Assembly: GCA_964036045.1 (NCBI GenBank)
Contig: OZ038384.1
Location: 58,067,355 to 58,131,354, forward strand
Source of the DNA: Eutreptiella sp. 'Long Island Sound 2002'
Taxonomy: Eukaryota; Euglenozoa; Euglenophyceae; Eutreptiales; Eutreptiaceae
Direction of reading: 5' to 3'
Length of the DNA: 64,000 bases
Part shown: one piece after another, positions 1-10,372 of the stretch
Position numbering within the stretch: the stretch's first letter is position 1
Layout of the letters: the number at the start of each line of letters is the position of its first letter
Notes under the pieces: model-generated
Databases searched by the model: none
Told to the model about the DNA's origin: nothing
What the model saw: only the letters and a program-made list of their open reading frames with translations
Program-made: the position numbers and the translations under genes

Positions 1-65
1 ATGCGTGTACCGAAAACAGTGCCGCTCGAGTGGTTTTTGATGGATGCCTATATCCATACCTCTGT

Positions 66-166
66 AGAGCTACCATACAAAGGGTACCAAAAGTGGTCGT
101 AGTCCCTGTCAGGATCAGAGCTACCATACAAAGGGTACGAAAAGTGGTCGTAGTCCCTGTCAGGAT
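66..166. repeat. 50-bp tandem duplication
   Basis: Two adjacent 50-base copies beginning at about 66 and 116 differ at one clear position (accaaaa versus acgaaaa). Each ends with the palindrome family described in the next entry, so the pair probably arose by local duplication. Confidence 0.85.
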
Positions 167-1724
167 CCTGACAAGGATTTGTCCCATTCTTTATTTAATC
201 TCTGTAGCCCCCTGTCAGTAACATTCCAACCTGACAGAAGTAGCAATGCAGAGAAGGGAAATTAGAAGCACAACAGTATCACAACACCCCACTGCATCCC
301 ACATGACAAACACAAAGAATGCAGGGGAAAATATGTTCAGGCAAGTTCGTCCAGTACTCACAAGGGTGAGGCCATCCATGTATGATGCTGGCACCTGCAA
401 AAAAAAAAAAAAGCTCCACAAAGGAGACCTCTGCTGTGAGGATCCTGACAAGAAACTCAAATCTGAAATAGACCGTAGCATCTCCAGATGGAAATGCCAC
501 TACATTGTCTGTGATGTCTCATAGAATGGTCAGTAAGCAGAGAAGCACGGAGTATGGATTATGCGTTGTTTTGGGCACGTACTCCTCTGCGCAATTACCG
601 TTGTGCAAGACATCATATAGACAATGCATTAACATTTCCGTCTGTTGATGTTGGCATCTGCTTCAGATTTGAGTTTCTTGTCAGGATCCTGACAGCAGAG
701 GTTTGTTCCGTTGCTGATCTTACATTATGCAGGTACCAGCATCATACATGGATGACATCACACTGCTGAATACACAACAAACTTGCCTACAACTGTTCCG
801 CCATTCTTTTTGTTCAGCAGTTGGGATGCGGTCGGGTGCTGCTTTTCTTTGTGTGTTGCTATTGTGCGTCTTGTTTCCATCCCCTTTAATTGCTACTTCT
901 GTCAGAGTTGCATGTTCCTATGGCACTCTGACATAAACATTAACACCAAATCTACCCCGCGATGAGCAAATTTTGCTAAAAATTGCATAAATTGTCAGGC
1001 AAAAAAAGGGTTAAAATGGACAATTTTTGCAATTTTTGCCAAAAAAATGGGTCCTAGGGGGGTGCATTTGACGTTACAAAAAATTGATTCCAGAAATCGC
1101 TCTGGGAGCGCTATTTGGGGGGTCTTGTCATGCCGGGTGCTGCTGTATAGTGCGTAGGGTGCAATGTGTTGCTGTGTGGTGATGTGTGGTGCTGTATACT
1201 GCTGGTTGGTGCTGATTGGTATTATGTTTGCAGCTCATTGTCTTAGACCAATTATTATATGAGGCAATATCTGCGATGAAAAATTTCCCACCTGTGGCGG
1301 ACAACAAAAAGGGATGAGTCCGATAACCCCCCCCTTCACACACCACCAACAAATCAAAGACAGACCTCGCCCCTTTATCTGCTTTGGGGCACCATACAAA
1401 CGTAAATCACCAAACTAGTTTATCTGCTTTGGAGCACACACACAGGCATACCTGCAACTTGTCTTGATTGTTTGGTTGATTTAATTAATCTAATTCTTGA
1501 AAAAAACCTGAGAAGGAAAAGAGGAACCCTCCCGAAACCCTTGGTCCACAACTCTCCACTGTCTTCTGAAGTACCCCCCTCCCTGCACATTATGATTAGT
1601 CATTGTCAGGATCCTGACAAGAAAACCCTGTCAGGTTCCTGACAAGGCAACAGCACATTGCCATTCAACATTATCATCATTCACTGTCAGGATCCTGACA
1701 AGAGAGCATTGTCAGGATCCTAAC
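108..1724. repeat. Dispersed palindrome GTCAGGATCCTGAC
   Basis: The 14-base perfect palindrome GTCAGGATCCTGAC, or a one- or two-base variant, starts at 159, 436 (variant), 680, 1605, 1630 (variant), 1686 and 1711 (variant), with a partial copy at 108. Several copies continue with AAG on the right. Dyad symmetry and clustering suggest a binding site or the footprint of a small element. I see no coding sequence with it. Confidence 0.8.
219..917. repeat. Large imperfect inverted repeat
   Basis: The reverse complement of about 219-487 aligns with about 644-917. Shared blocks include cagatttgagtttcttgtc, ccagcatcatacatggatg, and gctacttctgtcag near the outer ends. A spacer of about 155 bases separates the arms. 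Both arms hold short ORFs that look like by-products. It could be a foldback element or two head-to-head copies of one repeat. Confidence 0.7.
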
Positions 1725-1990
1725 AGCGCACATGCATTGCATATATGGCTGTGCGCATAGAGATTAACCCTATCGTTAGAATACACGATTGTCCCAAAAT
1801 GGTACCAAAATCTGCTGCCCCATGGTACACACATTGGAGCAGCAGCTTCACCGTTCAGCCTTTTGCTGCGTGCTACCGGTACACTCTTATCAACCCCCAT
1901 CATTTCAACTCTCAACGACTTGTGTTTTGCGCCGTCCAGGAAGGGCCCAGAAGAACCATTCTATCTACCGTTCAATCTGCATACCTCCAT
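926..1990. other. No gene recognised
   Basis: A-rich and low-complexity sequence (aattttt and caaaaaaa runs near 970-1060), followed by the palindrome cluster at 1605-1724. No ORF reads like a protein. Confidence 0.6.
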
Positions 1991-2425
1991 TTCACCCGTC
2001 AATGAAGGAAGGTCCGACCCTCCCTCCCATGTCCGTGCCGGAGTTGAACAAAGCCCTCGAGAGACCTCAACTAACCCAGTGGATGAGGCTTATCCTGTCC
2101 AATCTCAAAGCCTAGGTCAGACTGAGGGCTGGAGAAGTCGGCGAAGTTCCACAACTGGTTGAGTTCAAAGGCCAACAACATGATGGACCCGGGGGAGCAG
2201 CTGGCGTGGCGCACCTGGGACTGCGTCAACCTCTCCCAGTCGGCATACGCCAAGTGGTATGCGGGTTCGGCCAGCAATGCTAGGTAGAAGGACCAACAAC
2301 ATGCTACGTTGGAGGAAGCTAGAGAGTCCCTTGGGGACAGCTTCATGTGGAGAAGCGTCAAGTTCAAGTTGGTGGGGGGGCGTGCTGCAATGGCGGACGA
2401 GCCAAGGGGAGTGGATCCCCGTTGA
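1990..2425 (+). pseudogene. Gag-like retroelement fragment
   Basis: Two plus-strand pieces read like protein. The first has an amphipathic stretch (VPELNKALERPQLTQW) at about 2020-2090. The second, in another frame at about 2148-2425, includes EQLAWRTWDCVNLSQSAYAK and a helical ATLEEARESLGDSF stretch. The second piece is interrupted by TAG at 2285 and TGA at 2423. Composition resembles a retroelement gag or structural protein, but no zinc knuckle or other diagnostic motif is present. The assignment is inference. Confidence 0.3.
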
Positions 2426-2716
2426 CTCCCCACCGAGTGGAGGCTGCCAGCGCAGCACCTTCCAATGCCCCCACTCGTCCTAACCTCAGCCCCCCCCCCC
2501 AGACCTGAGATTTGATTTGATTTGATTTGAGGGCCGATCTTGAGGCTCACAGGCCGCCTGGGGGGCGCTCGATGGCTGTCCCGACGACTCTACATATCGG
2601 CCGGCCATGCATGCAGTGCACTCCCAGCCGCGCTTGCGGGTCAGGGGGGGCAGGCCTGTTGCCATGCGGGTCACGGTAGCCTCGGCGGATGACCGCCCGG
2701 TGCCCGCACACCTGGG

Positions 2717-3061
2717 TCAGGGCGCACGAAAAGCGACCTGCGCCCTGCGGTGTTGCCACCACACCAGCACGAGCTCGCGGGCCGCGAGCCACGCCCGCGC
2801 TGTGGCGTCGTCCCCCGCGCGGGGGTACTGGTGCTGCGAGGGCTGCGGGGGCGACCCCGGGGCAGGCAACCCCGCATACCACACGGCATATACCTTCGGG
2901 ATCGAGGCCAGCACCGCGCCGGTTGCCGCATGCTGGTCCGGGGGTGTGGCGAGGGACCTGTCGCCCCGGGAGAGGCACCGGACGGTGCCGTCGTGGGTGA
3001 CACCCACCGAATGGCCTCTGAAGCCCTCATCCTCGCTGTCCCGCCCCTCGATCAGGAGCAT
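2717..3061 (-). CDS. Unrecognised GC-rich ORF, probably part of a decayed element
   Basis: This 114-residue minus-strand frame starts at ATG 3061. It has mixed polar and hydrophobic composition (for example SVGVTHDGTVRCLSRGDRS and SIPKVYAVWYAG), unlike the Arg/Pro-rich shadow frames around it. It lies downstream of the retroelement-like coding at 4592-6380 on the same strand and may be its distal part. The surrounding 2550-4590 region is extremely GC-rich, so open frames are expected by chance. Confidence 0.25.
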   Translation of the reverse strand: MLLIEGRDSEDEGFRGHSVGVTHDGTVRCLSRGDRSLATPPDQHAATGAVLASIPKVYAVWYAGLPAPGSPPQPSQHQYPRAGDDATARAWLAARELVLVWWQHRRAQVAFRAP

Positions 3062-3064
3062 CTG

Positions 3065-4591
3065 GCGCTAGGGGGCGCTGGTCCAGGCCTGCGGGGTGGC
3101 GGCCCCGCCACAGCGGAGGGGGGGGCCACCAGAGCGGGCTGTGTGCCATCCCTCTAGTGGAGGCGGGGGGACCGCTAGAGCGGGGCTGCCGTGCCATACC
3201 GCCAGCCGAGGGCCTCGTGGAGCGCTGGCCCCGGCACCGCCAGGCCCTGGGGAACGCGCTGCAGGGCCGACGGCCCCCATCTGAGGTCCGCCCCCCGTAG
3301 CCGTCCAGTGGAGGAAGCACCCCATGAGGATGTCCTCCACGCTGAGGAGGCTGGGGGGCCACTCCCCGAGGGCGTGTAGCGCACAGGCGACGCTCGCGAG
3401 GGACTGCTCTGTGCGCGGGAGGCCAGGGGGGGGGGCAGCGCTTGGCTCACATGGGTGAGCAAGAGGCGTAGGGCTGGCGCCAGGTCGCACTGCGCCATCC
3501 AGCGGCGCGTCTTCTGCTCCTAGGTGTTGCGGGAAACCGGCTGCAGCCCGCAACGGCCGATCCGGTACGGGGACGGCGTCGGAAGGGCGCGGTACGGAGG
3601 GTACGCGATATTGTGCCGTGGCCTGGTGCAAAGCTATACCCACAGCACGGAGCGCGCCGGGCGTCGCCGTGCCCTACTGGGGCGGGGGGGGTGCCGTGCA
3701 GGCATGACCGGGTCCACGGCTGAGGTCGCACCTTGCCCGAACATCTCTCGGGGGTGGCCGTGCCCCTGGGCCCGGTGATGGGTGGCTGTTGTCTGGGCCC
3801 TCGACGGTGCTCGCCCAAAAACTGGGGGAGACGCGTCCCTGCTGAGGGTGGGGGGGGGCTGGAGCGGGTGTCTCCCCTCCTCGCCAACCCGGTAGTTGCC
3901 CGTTCTGCCCTGGCGCCGCTGCCGGACCCCAGCCTCTACCCGAACCCTCCACCCGAGCCGGCCCCTCCCACCCTTGCGGGTCGCCCCAACCTCCTGGTTC
4001 TCGTCCCTCGGTAGCATGGGCGGACGCGCGTGACGCGGGCAGAATAGAGCAGGCACTGGGCTGCCTAAATGCCGCGATACGGATGCTACGGTCAACAGTA
4101 CTCGCGCCAGCCCGGCCGCCGGCCCGCGCTGGGGCCGACGGTGCGCTCGTATGCCCGCTGAGACTGGGCCAGCGGTGTGCGTCGGGGAGGTCAGGGAGGG
4201 CCTGATAGTGGTGTGCGCAGGGCGCCCGCGTACGCCGGGCGCCCCGCCGGCCACAGGGGGCGAGGTCATGGCCCACTATGGTACGCCTGCGTTGCAGGCC
4301 GCGTCGGGGCATGCCGTGGCGCCGGCTACCCCAGCCCAGGGAGCGGGCGCGCGGCCATGGGCCGCGGCGAGGCGCAGCACGCCGGTCACGGGAGAGAGGA
4401 GGTGCGGCGTGCGGGGGCACGCTGCTGCCCGGGGGGGCGAGGTCATGGCCCACCGGGGCGCTGTCCTGCGAGTCCCGGCGGCTAGGGCGCCGGGGATCCC
4501 AGCCATGGGCGGGGGGGTGTGTGGTCGCGGGCTCAGCCGACGGGCTCCCCCCCCCCCGATGCCGGGTCGGGACCGGGGGGGGGGGGGGCAA
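3065..4591. other. GC-rich stretch with many chance ORFs
   Basis: G and C runs dominate and several frames are open on both strands. A motif gcgaggtcatggcccac occurs twice (about 4260 and 4438). No domain is recognisable. The long minus-strand frame at 3674-4591 is Arg/Pro/Gly-rich and directly follows the TAG at 4592 in the same frame, so it could be an extension of the upstream coding or chance. Confidence 0.4.
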
Positions 4592-6380
4592 CTAGCTGAG
4601 GAGGTACTCATCGTCCTCGTCGACGTCGAGCTCCACGCCAAGGTCGGGGTCACCGGCTTGGGGCTCGGGACCCTCGCCCTCCCCCGGCAGGTCCCCCGGG
4701 GGCGCCGCCTCTAGGGGGAAGAAGGCTGGCAGGGCCGCAAGGAGGCCGGGTGGCGCTGCGCCCGCCGGGAACGCCAGCATGCAGTGGCCCATCCCCGAGC
4801 GGCTGGATGGTAAAGCCCGAGAACAGCGCCCAGCAGGTTGCGGGCGGGGCCAGAACCACCTCCGGGGTGGCGCCCTGCAGGGTCCGAGCAGGGCACCCAC
4901 GTCGAGGACCACGTCCGGGCACGCCCCACGTTCCGCTGGGTCCAGCATGGACACGGGGACGGCGCGGCCCACCAGCTTAGGGCGCGGCCCAGCTACCGCG
5001 CACGCGAACTTGCCCATGGGGTAGCGTAGCAGGGTGCCAGCGTCAGCGAGGGGGCGGGATAGGCCCACCGGCCACCCGCTCCGGCCGGTGCGCATCAGGC
5101 GCGACCGCCGGGCGGGCGGCGGAAGCACCACCCGGTCTGCCAATGCCCGCAGGTACCCCGCCATCAGAGCTGTGCGCTCGTGGGCGGGCTAGGATGGTGG
5201 GGCCCACGTGAGCTCGGACCACGTGATGGCCACGTCCCAGGCGGCGCTCACGGATTGTACGACCACGTCCTCGTCCCGCGCTAGCCTCCATTGTGTGGTG
5301 CGGCCTGCTTTGTCATAGACTCTGGCCCCCAGGGAGTCGCGCCAGCATACGGCATAACCCCGAGACAGCAGCAGGGCGCACATGGCCCGGAAACCGGTCA
5401 AGGCCGCTGCGAGCACCACAGGACAGGAGCGGCATGTGATCCCCCCACCACTTGTAGGGCTGCGGGCATTACGCACACCGGAAGACCGCGTGCGCCGAGG
5501 TGTGGGTCGAGGGCGCCACGCGCACCAAGGCCGCAAACTTGAGGCTCTCTGTCGGCACTTCCCCATCGGCCAGAGCTGGGCCCAGGCCTGCAGAGCCTGG
5601 TCATCCCGTGGCGGGCCCCGGACAAAGGTTACCGATGGGGCCGCCAGCTGGGCCCAGAGGCGGTCCATCTCCCGCGGGACCACCGTCACCAGGCGGCGCG
5701 ATGAGAACAGCTGGGCCGTCCCGTCAACTGCGCTCAGCAGCGGGTACGTGCCCTTGCGCGCCATGCCAGACCCATCGCCGCCAGGTCATGGGCGCGCGCT
5801 TGGAGGTCGGACAGGAGGCCTGACCACTGGGTGCTGTGCTGCGCTGGCACGTACAGGTCGGGCCAACCATGCCCTAGGGCCTGAGCAGGTGACCCTGACC
5901 ATGTCCACCCAGGGGGACTGGGAGGGGACGCCCCCATCACCGCCGAGGGTGGCGGAGGTGTAGTCTGCCCCCACATATTGGACCGCCGCGGGGGCGACAC
6001 CCAGCATCTCGGCAAGGCGCCACGCCCGCAGCTTGCCCACCCACTCCGCGGCCCATGGGCTGGCGACCCGCGTTTGGGCCCCTGAGGAGACGGTCGCAAG
6101 GACCCCCGGGGTGTCCGCCACAAGCGCGCCCCAGCCCAGGGTGTTGCCTTCGGGCGTGACCTCCATCGCCGGACTCGTATGGTCGGTACACCCGGATGTC
6201 CACGGCCGCTGGCTGCGCCGTTGCTGCCGGGAGAACGTGCACCTCCAGCTGGGTTTCAGCTATGGTGTGGAGCAGGCGCTCCTGGTTTAGGTTATGCACC
6301 CTGCACCGAAACATGCACTGCACCACAAGTCCAACACACAGCCTGTCAATTGCTGACAACAACTCAGGGTTCAGGTCCAT
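4592..6380 (-). pseudogene. Decayed retroelement polyprotein with RNase H-like segment
   Basis: Minus-strand coding spread over several frames. Around 5786-6166 the pattern WGALVADTPG, then SPWAAEWVGKLRAWRLAE, then GADYTSAT resembles an RNase H fold (strand, AE helix, D before a helix). About 5750-5860, in another frame, DLYVPAQHSTQWSGLLSDLQ resembles the segment that closes RNase H in many algal retroelements. Downstream, one frame is open from 5764 to 4592 with a single TAG at 5189 and ends in an acidic tail (ELDVDEDDEYLLS). I see no reverse transcriptase. The class, LINE or LTR-like, is unresolved. Confidence 0.4.
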
Positions 6381-6780
6381 GCCCCTACCCGGGGGCAGGG
6401 CATGCGCAGCCAGGCAGGCTGCTTCCAGTAGACAGTATTTGCATAGCGGTGGCGGCAGGGCTGACTGTACTGAGGCACAGGCGCTGGGTGCATTCAGCGA
6501 CCCGGAGGGGGGGGGGGGGGTGGGTGGGGGCAGGGCACTGGCCGGTGTGGTGGGTGGGGAAGCAGATCAAGGGCCAGTAAGGGTGGGTGAGTGGGGACCC
6601 AACCATCAGTGCAAAGAACACACTAAGCAACACAGTCGGGGTCCTAAACTATAGTTTATATCCATAAACTAAGGTTTAGGTTATGCACCCTGCACTGAAA
6701 CATGCACTGCACCACAAGTCCAACACACAGCCTGTCAATTGCTGACAACAACTCGGGGTTCAGGTCCATGCCCCTACCCG
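6287..6780. repeat. Direct duplication of about 105 bp
   Basis: About 6287-6398 and 6677-6780 are nearly identical, from ggttatgcaccctgcac through catgcccctacccg, differing at only a few positions. On the minus strand both encode the same stretch (NPELLSAIDRLCVGLVVQCM). The interval between them is G-rich low-complexity DNA. The position just 3' of the YR retrotransposon suggests an element boundary, but this is unproven. Confidence 0.8.
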
Positions 6781-6955
6781 ATGAAAACGCTGTGCGGCTC
6801 CCCCCCCCCCCCCCTGTCTCAAGAAAGACTGTGGAGAGGGCACGGGGGGGTAGGGCAGGGTGGCGCTGGCTTACCTCGAAAACTGGGTGGCTCCCACGCG
6901 TTGCCCTTGCAGCCGCCGTGGGGTCTCTCTGCGCCTGTGCCCCCCCCCCCCCCCC

Positions 6956-8800
6956 TCAGCCTCTGTATCGCACTGTCCCTACATGCAGGGGTGTGTGCAC
7001 GCGCTCCTGGTCCAAACGTGCCTGTGTGCATAGTGCTGCTACAAGCATGTCGTCGGGAGAGTCATAAGATCTCCAGCGGGATGGAACATCCGCTGGGTTC
7101 AACTCTCCCTTGACCCACAGCAGTTCAACCACCGCCCCAGACCAACGCAGAGTGTGCTGCAGCTGGCGCAGCAGCCTGTTTTGGGCATCACAGGCCGTGG
7201 CTGCTCTGCCCTTCATGGCAGAAAACAATGATGACATGTTGTCACCATAGATTCGCAAGAACTGCACCCGTCTGTATGCCCCCGTGCGCACTGTCTCTAC
7301 AATACCTGCCAGCTCCGCTGCTTGCTGTGTAGCTACCCAATCAGGCAGCCTCTTAATACGCATCCCCACTGAATCCCCCCAGATGCCAACATAATAATTC
7401 TGGCCCTATCGGGCCGCGTCGCAGTAGAACGTATCAGTTGATCCCAGGGTGCCGTGGGGCACCCATGGGACCAAAGCACATGCAATGCCTTCCAGGAGGC
7501 CCCGCAGGACCTTGGGTGGTGTACACTTCACAGTACTGGGTCCCTGGTTGAGCCAACGGTACGCGCCAGCCAGGAAAGGCTGTGCCCCCCTCCCCGGCCG
7601 CAGTGCCCACTGTAGTTTCCCCGGCATGCGCCTCAGCGCTTTGTCCGAATATCCGGTGGTGGCTAGTCTAAGCCAACAGCAGACGAGGTGTGCCTGCAGC
7701 GCTGGGGCATTCTGCACCCCTCCCTGGTCTCCCCCGAACACCTTTCCCATCCACTTTACGCGGTCGCTGGGGTCCAGGGAGGACTTCGGGCTGACCACCC
7801 AACCGGCCTTTTCTAAATCCGCCTTCGTACGCAGTGCCTGCTGACGGACCGAGCTGGAGTGCCTGCCTGCCACCAACACATCATCTGCATATTGGATCAC
7901 CACCACCGACCCTCGGAAATATTCTACAAGGAAAGCTGCCAAAATGGCTTGCGCCATGGAGGGACTGTGCTTCCAACCGAATGGCAGGGACTGCAGTGCG
8001 TACACCCGCCCCCCCACCCCCACCCTGATGCTGTCGCGCTGCGGTGGGGGCAGTCGACAGCTCAAGAAGTGGTTGCTTATATCAAGGGTGCAGTAAAACA
8101 ATTGCTCCCCACGTAGTGCGCACAATTGTAGCAGGTGTGCCAGCCCATCCAACGTGGGCAATTTAAATGGTAGGGGTCCACACAGTGGGCATTCAGATCC
8201 AGCATGGGTAAGAGCAGGGAGCACTTGTGCTCATTCTTGTGCTGAACATACGCCCTTGCATTCGGCGGTTTTTGCGACGGGGAAACCGCAACAGGCTGTT
8301 GCCCCAACAGGGTGTGAACAAGTGCAACCAACGGCGGGTCCGATGAAAATGGTTGGGGGGGGGTGCCCTCAGAGGCCCACAGGAAATTAGCCGGAGCCAT
8401 GGCCTCCCAGACACTGTCCGGTATGTCAATGGCCCCCGTGTCCCCCAGGCCCTTCTCGGCCACCTCTACTGGCACCACCAACTTAGACCGGTGTCTCCGC
8501 GAGGATGACGTGCTGATGTCCGGCGGTGAGATGTCCGTGGCCGCTTCCACATTGGTGGCCAGCTCATGCAGAACCGCTCCCAGGTGACGGCTGACTGGCC
8601 CCGCCTCCTCGTTCCATTGGCACATAGTAGTCATCATGTAGTCCCTCAGCAGGTCCCTCACCGTCTGCTCCTTCACCCGGATCGTCTCCGCCACCTTCTT
8701 GGAGGCCTGTAGCCAGTGGTCCGTCACCAGAGCCTCGCATTCCGGACACTTCATCTGGGCCAGCGCGGTGCACCTGCACAGGTCTCCACAGCTGGTACTG
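6956..8800 (-). pseudogene. Reverse transcriptase-RNase H of YR retrotransposon
   Basis: RT is clear: KCSLLLPMLDLN then, after a frame change near 8190, PTLDGLAHLLQLCALRGEQL, motif A CTLDISNHFLSCRLPP, LPFGWKHSPSMAQ, and motif C VVIQYADDVLVAG. RNase H follows in the same frame: TFYCDAAR, AELAGI, YGDNMSS and LWVKGELNPADVPSR, the last typical of YR-element RNase H. The N-terminal part (about 8800-8190) has a CxC/CxxC pattern (LCRCTALAQMKCPEC). One TAG at 7406 splits the RNase H; the frame ends with TGA at 6956. Apart from that TAG and one indel the catalytic residues look intact. Confidence 0.75.
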
Positions 8801-10240
8801 TGGACCTCGCCGAGTCGCCGTGACCACATACCCAAAGTGTGGGGCTGTGTCGGATTCGGGTTCCCGCATAGGCGGCTCGCCTCCACCTTTACGTTCTCTC
8901 CCGCATGCCCGCTTGGCGCTATCAGGCAGGTCGTCACCATCGCGTTGCCGCTTGTGTCGAGCTGGCGTGTCGTCCGTCGCCGCCGGCGTCGCAGCGTCTG
9001 TCCCCAAATCACTAACTGGGTCACCACCATCATCCGAGTCATCGACCACAACGTGTACCACATGCTCCTCAGCAGGACTGCTGTCGCTTGCTGCAGTAGC
9101 AGGGTCATCAGGAGCTGGCTCCACCTCGGTGTTCTCAGCCTCAGCACCCACACCCTCCGTGATCTTCGGTCCCTCCGCTCCTTGAGCGACATCATCGAAT
9201 TTTTCCAGCAGCTCCACCGGCTCTGTCGTTGGCATTTCCTCGTCTGCCGCATCTGGCCCCTCATCTGACGTGCAGGCGCCGGAGGTGTCAGAGTCGTCTC
9301 CCGGTGGTTCGGGGTCGTCCCTGTCCCCCCTAGTGAACATGGCTGCTGGGATCTTCGGCACTGGCGACCATGCATCCGCGGGCCAGAGTGACTTGGGTTG
9401 GACCAGTCGCCCCTCCACATCTCTGGCCAACCATCCGCTGTTCCCCACCGGCCATGGCACGTGGACTTCTGCTGGTAGTGACCATCCTGGCGGTGTCTTC
9501 TCGTAATGTCTGGGCTGGGCCTGTGACCACCAGCGGCCCCAGACTTGCAACCCTCGCAACTTTCTGCCTTGATGCCCCCAGGACACGGCCCCCAGCTTCT
9601 TGAGGCCGTGCCAGGCAGCTTTTGGGAGGTCCCGATGTTGCACCACTTGCTGGAGCACCGTTTGTAGCACCGACCTTCCTCCTGGGACCAGCGGCTGTCG
9701 TACTTGCACGTGTCCAGGTCTGTGTTTCAAGAGATATGCCCTCCATGCCTCAAAAAAAGGCGAGAGAGCGTATGTGGTGACTTTCTTGTTGCGCTTTTCG
9801 TCCCAGAATGTAACGAACCCCGGCACTGATATCCACTCCCACGTGACGCTGGCCGCGTCTCCCACCCTCCAGAGGTACACGATGTTGCAAATGGCCAGGA
9901 ACACCAGCCGGCCCCAGGCCCAGTGGCCCCGGCTGGTGGTGATCGTCTCGACGTGGTCCCATGTGGCGACCGGCTTAGGCTGTGCCCTGCGCGCCCATCC
10001 TTTACCAATCGCCCTGGCTTGCATCCAGTGGACCTCGGTAACCACCGCTTGGATGATGCGTAGCTTTTCCAGTAGTCGCACCCCTGAGATGAGCGTTGTC
10101 GCGCTTGACCCACTCTTTCGCTTGGCTGCCAAGGCATTGAGCCTCCTCTCCACGGCGTCCACCAGGAGCTCGTCTGGTGTGCTGGCCAGCAATGCTTGTC
10201 GCAGCGCGCTGGTGTACGTGTCCACCGACCCGGGTTCCAT
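8564..10240 (-). CDS. Tyrosine recombinase of YR retrotransposon
   Basis: A 558-residue frame from ATG 10240. Residues about 1-260 match the tyrosine recombinase plan: an N-terminal helical core-binding part, first catalytic Arg in YLWRVGDAASVTW (about residue 125), a His box WHGLKK (about 211, with Lys where Arg is usual), GRWWS, and a Tyr in QPRHYEK (about 246). Such an enzyme would insert circular element DNA without target duplication. After about residue 260 the frame is acidic and low-complexity with a basic patch (HKRQRD, AKRACGRERK). The tail beyond about 8800 is probably out of frame, because the frame shifted by one carries the N-terminal extension of the RT. Confidence 0.7.
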   Translation of the reverse strand: MEPGSVDTYTSALRQALLASTPDELLVDAVERRLNALAAKRKSGSSATTLISGVRLLEKLRIIQAVVTEVHWMQARAIGKGWARRAQPKPVATWDHVETITTSRGHWAWGRLVFLAICNIVYLWRVGDAASVTWEWISVPGFVTFWDEKRNKKVTTYALSPFFEAWRAYLLKHRPGHVQVRQPLVPGGRSVLQTVLQQVVQHRDLPKAAWHGLKKLGAVSWGHQGRKLRGLQVWGRWWSQAQPRHYEKTPPGWSLPAEVHVPWPVGNSGWLARDVEGRLVQPKSLWPADAWSPVPKIPAAMFTRGDRDDPEPPGDDSDTSGACTSDEGPDAADEEMPTTEPVELLEKFDDVAQGAEGPKITEGVGAEAENTEVEPAPDDPATAASDSSPAEEHVVHVVVDDSDDGGDPVSDLGTDAATPAATDDTPARHKRQRDGDDLPDSAKRACGRERKGGGEPPMREPESDTAPHFGYVVTATRRGPQYQLWRPVQVHRAGPDEVSGMRGSGDGPLATGLQEGGGDDPGEGADGEGPAEGLHDDYYVPMERGGGASQPSPGSGSA

Positions 10241-10372
10241 GACCCGGATGGCTGTCGCTCCCGTGCTCGACCCCGAGTCGGTGTGCGTGAGCCTCCGGAC
10301 ATGCTGTAATGCCTCCCATGCATCGCGGACTGTGGGGGCCCCAGTGGGGACCTCCGGGCCCCCCCCGCCCCT

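Noticed and set aside
3674-4591. 305-residue minus-strand ORF
   Set aside because: Arg/Pro/Gly-rich in very GC-rich DNA; kept only as a possible extension of the retroelement frame, not as a gene.
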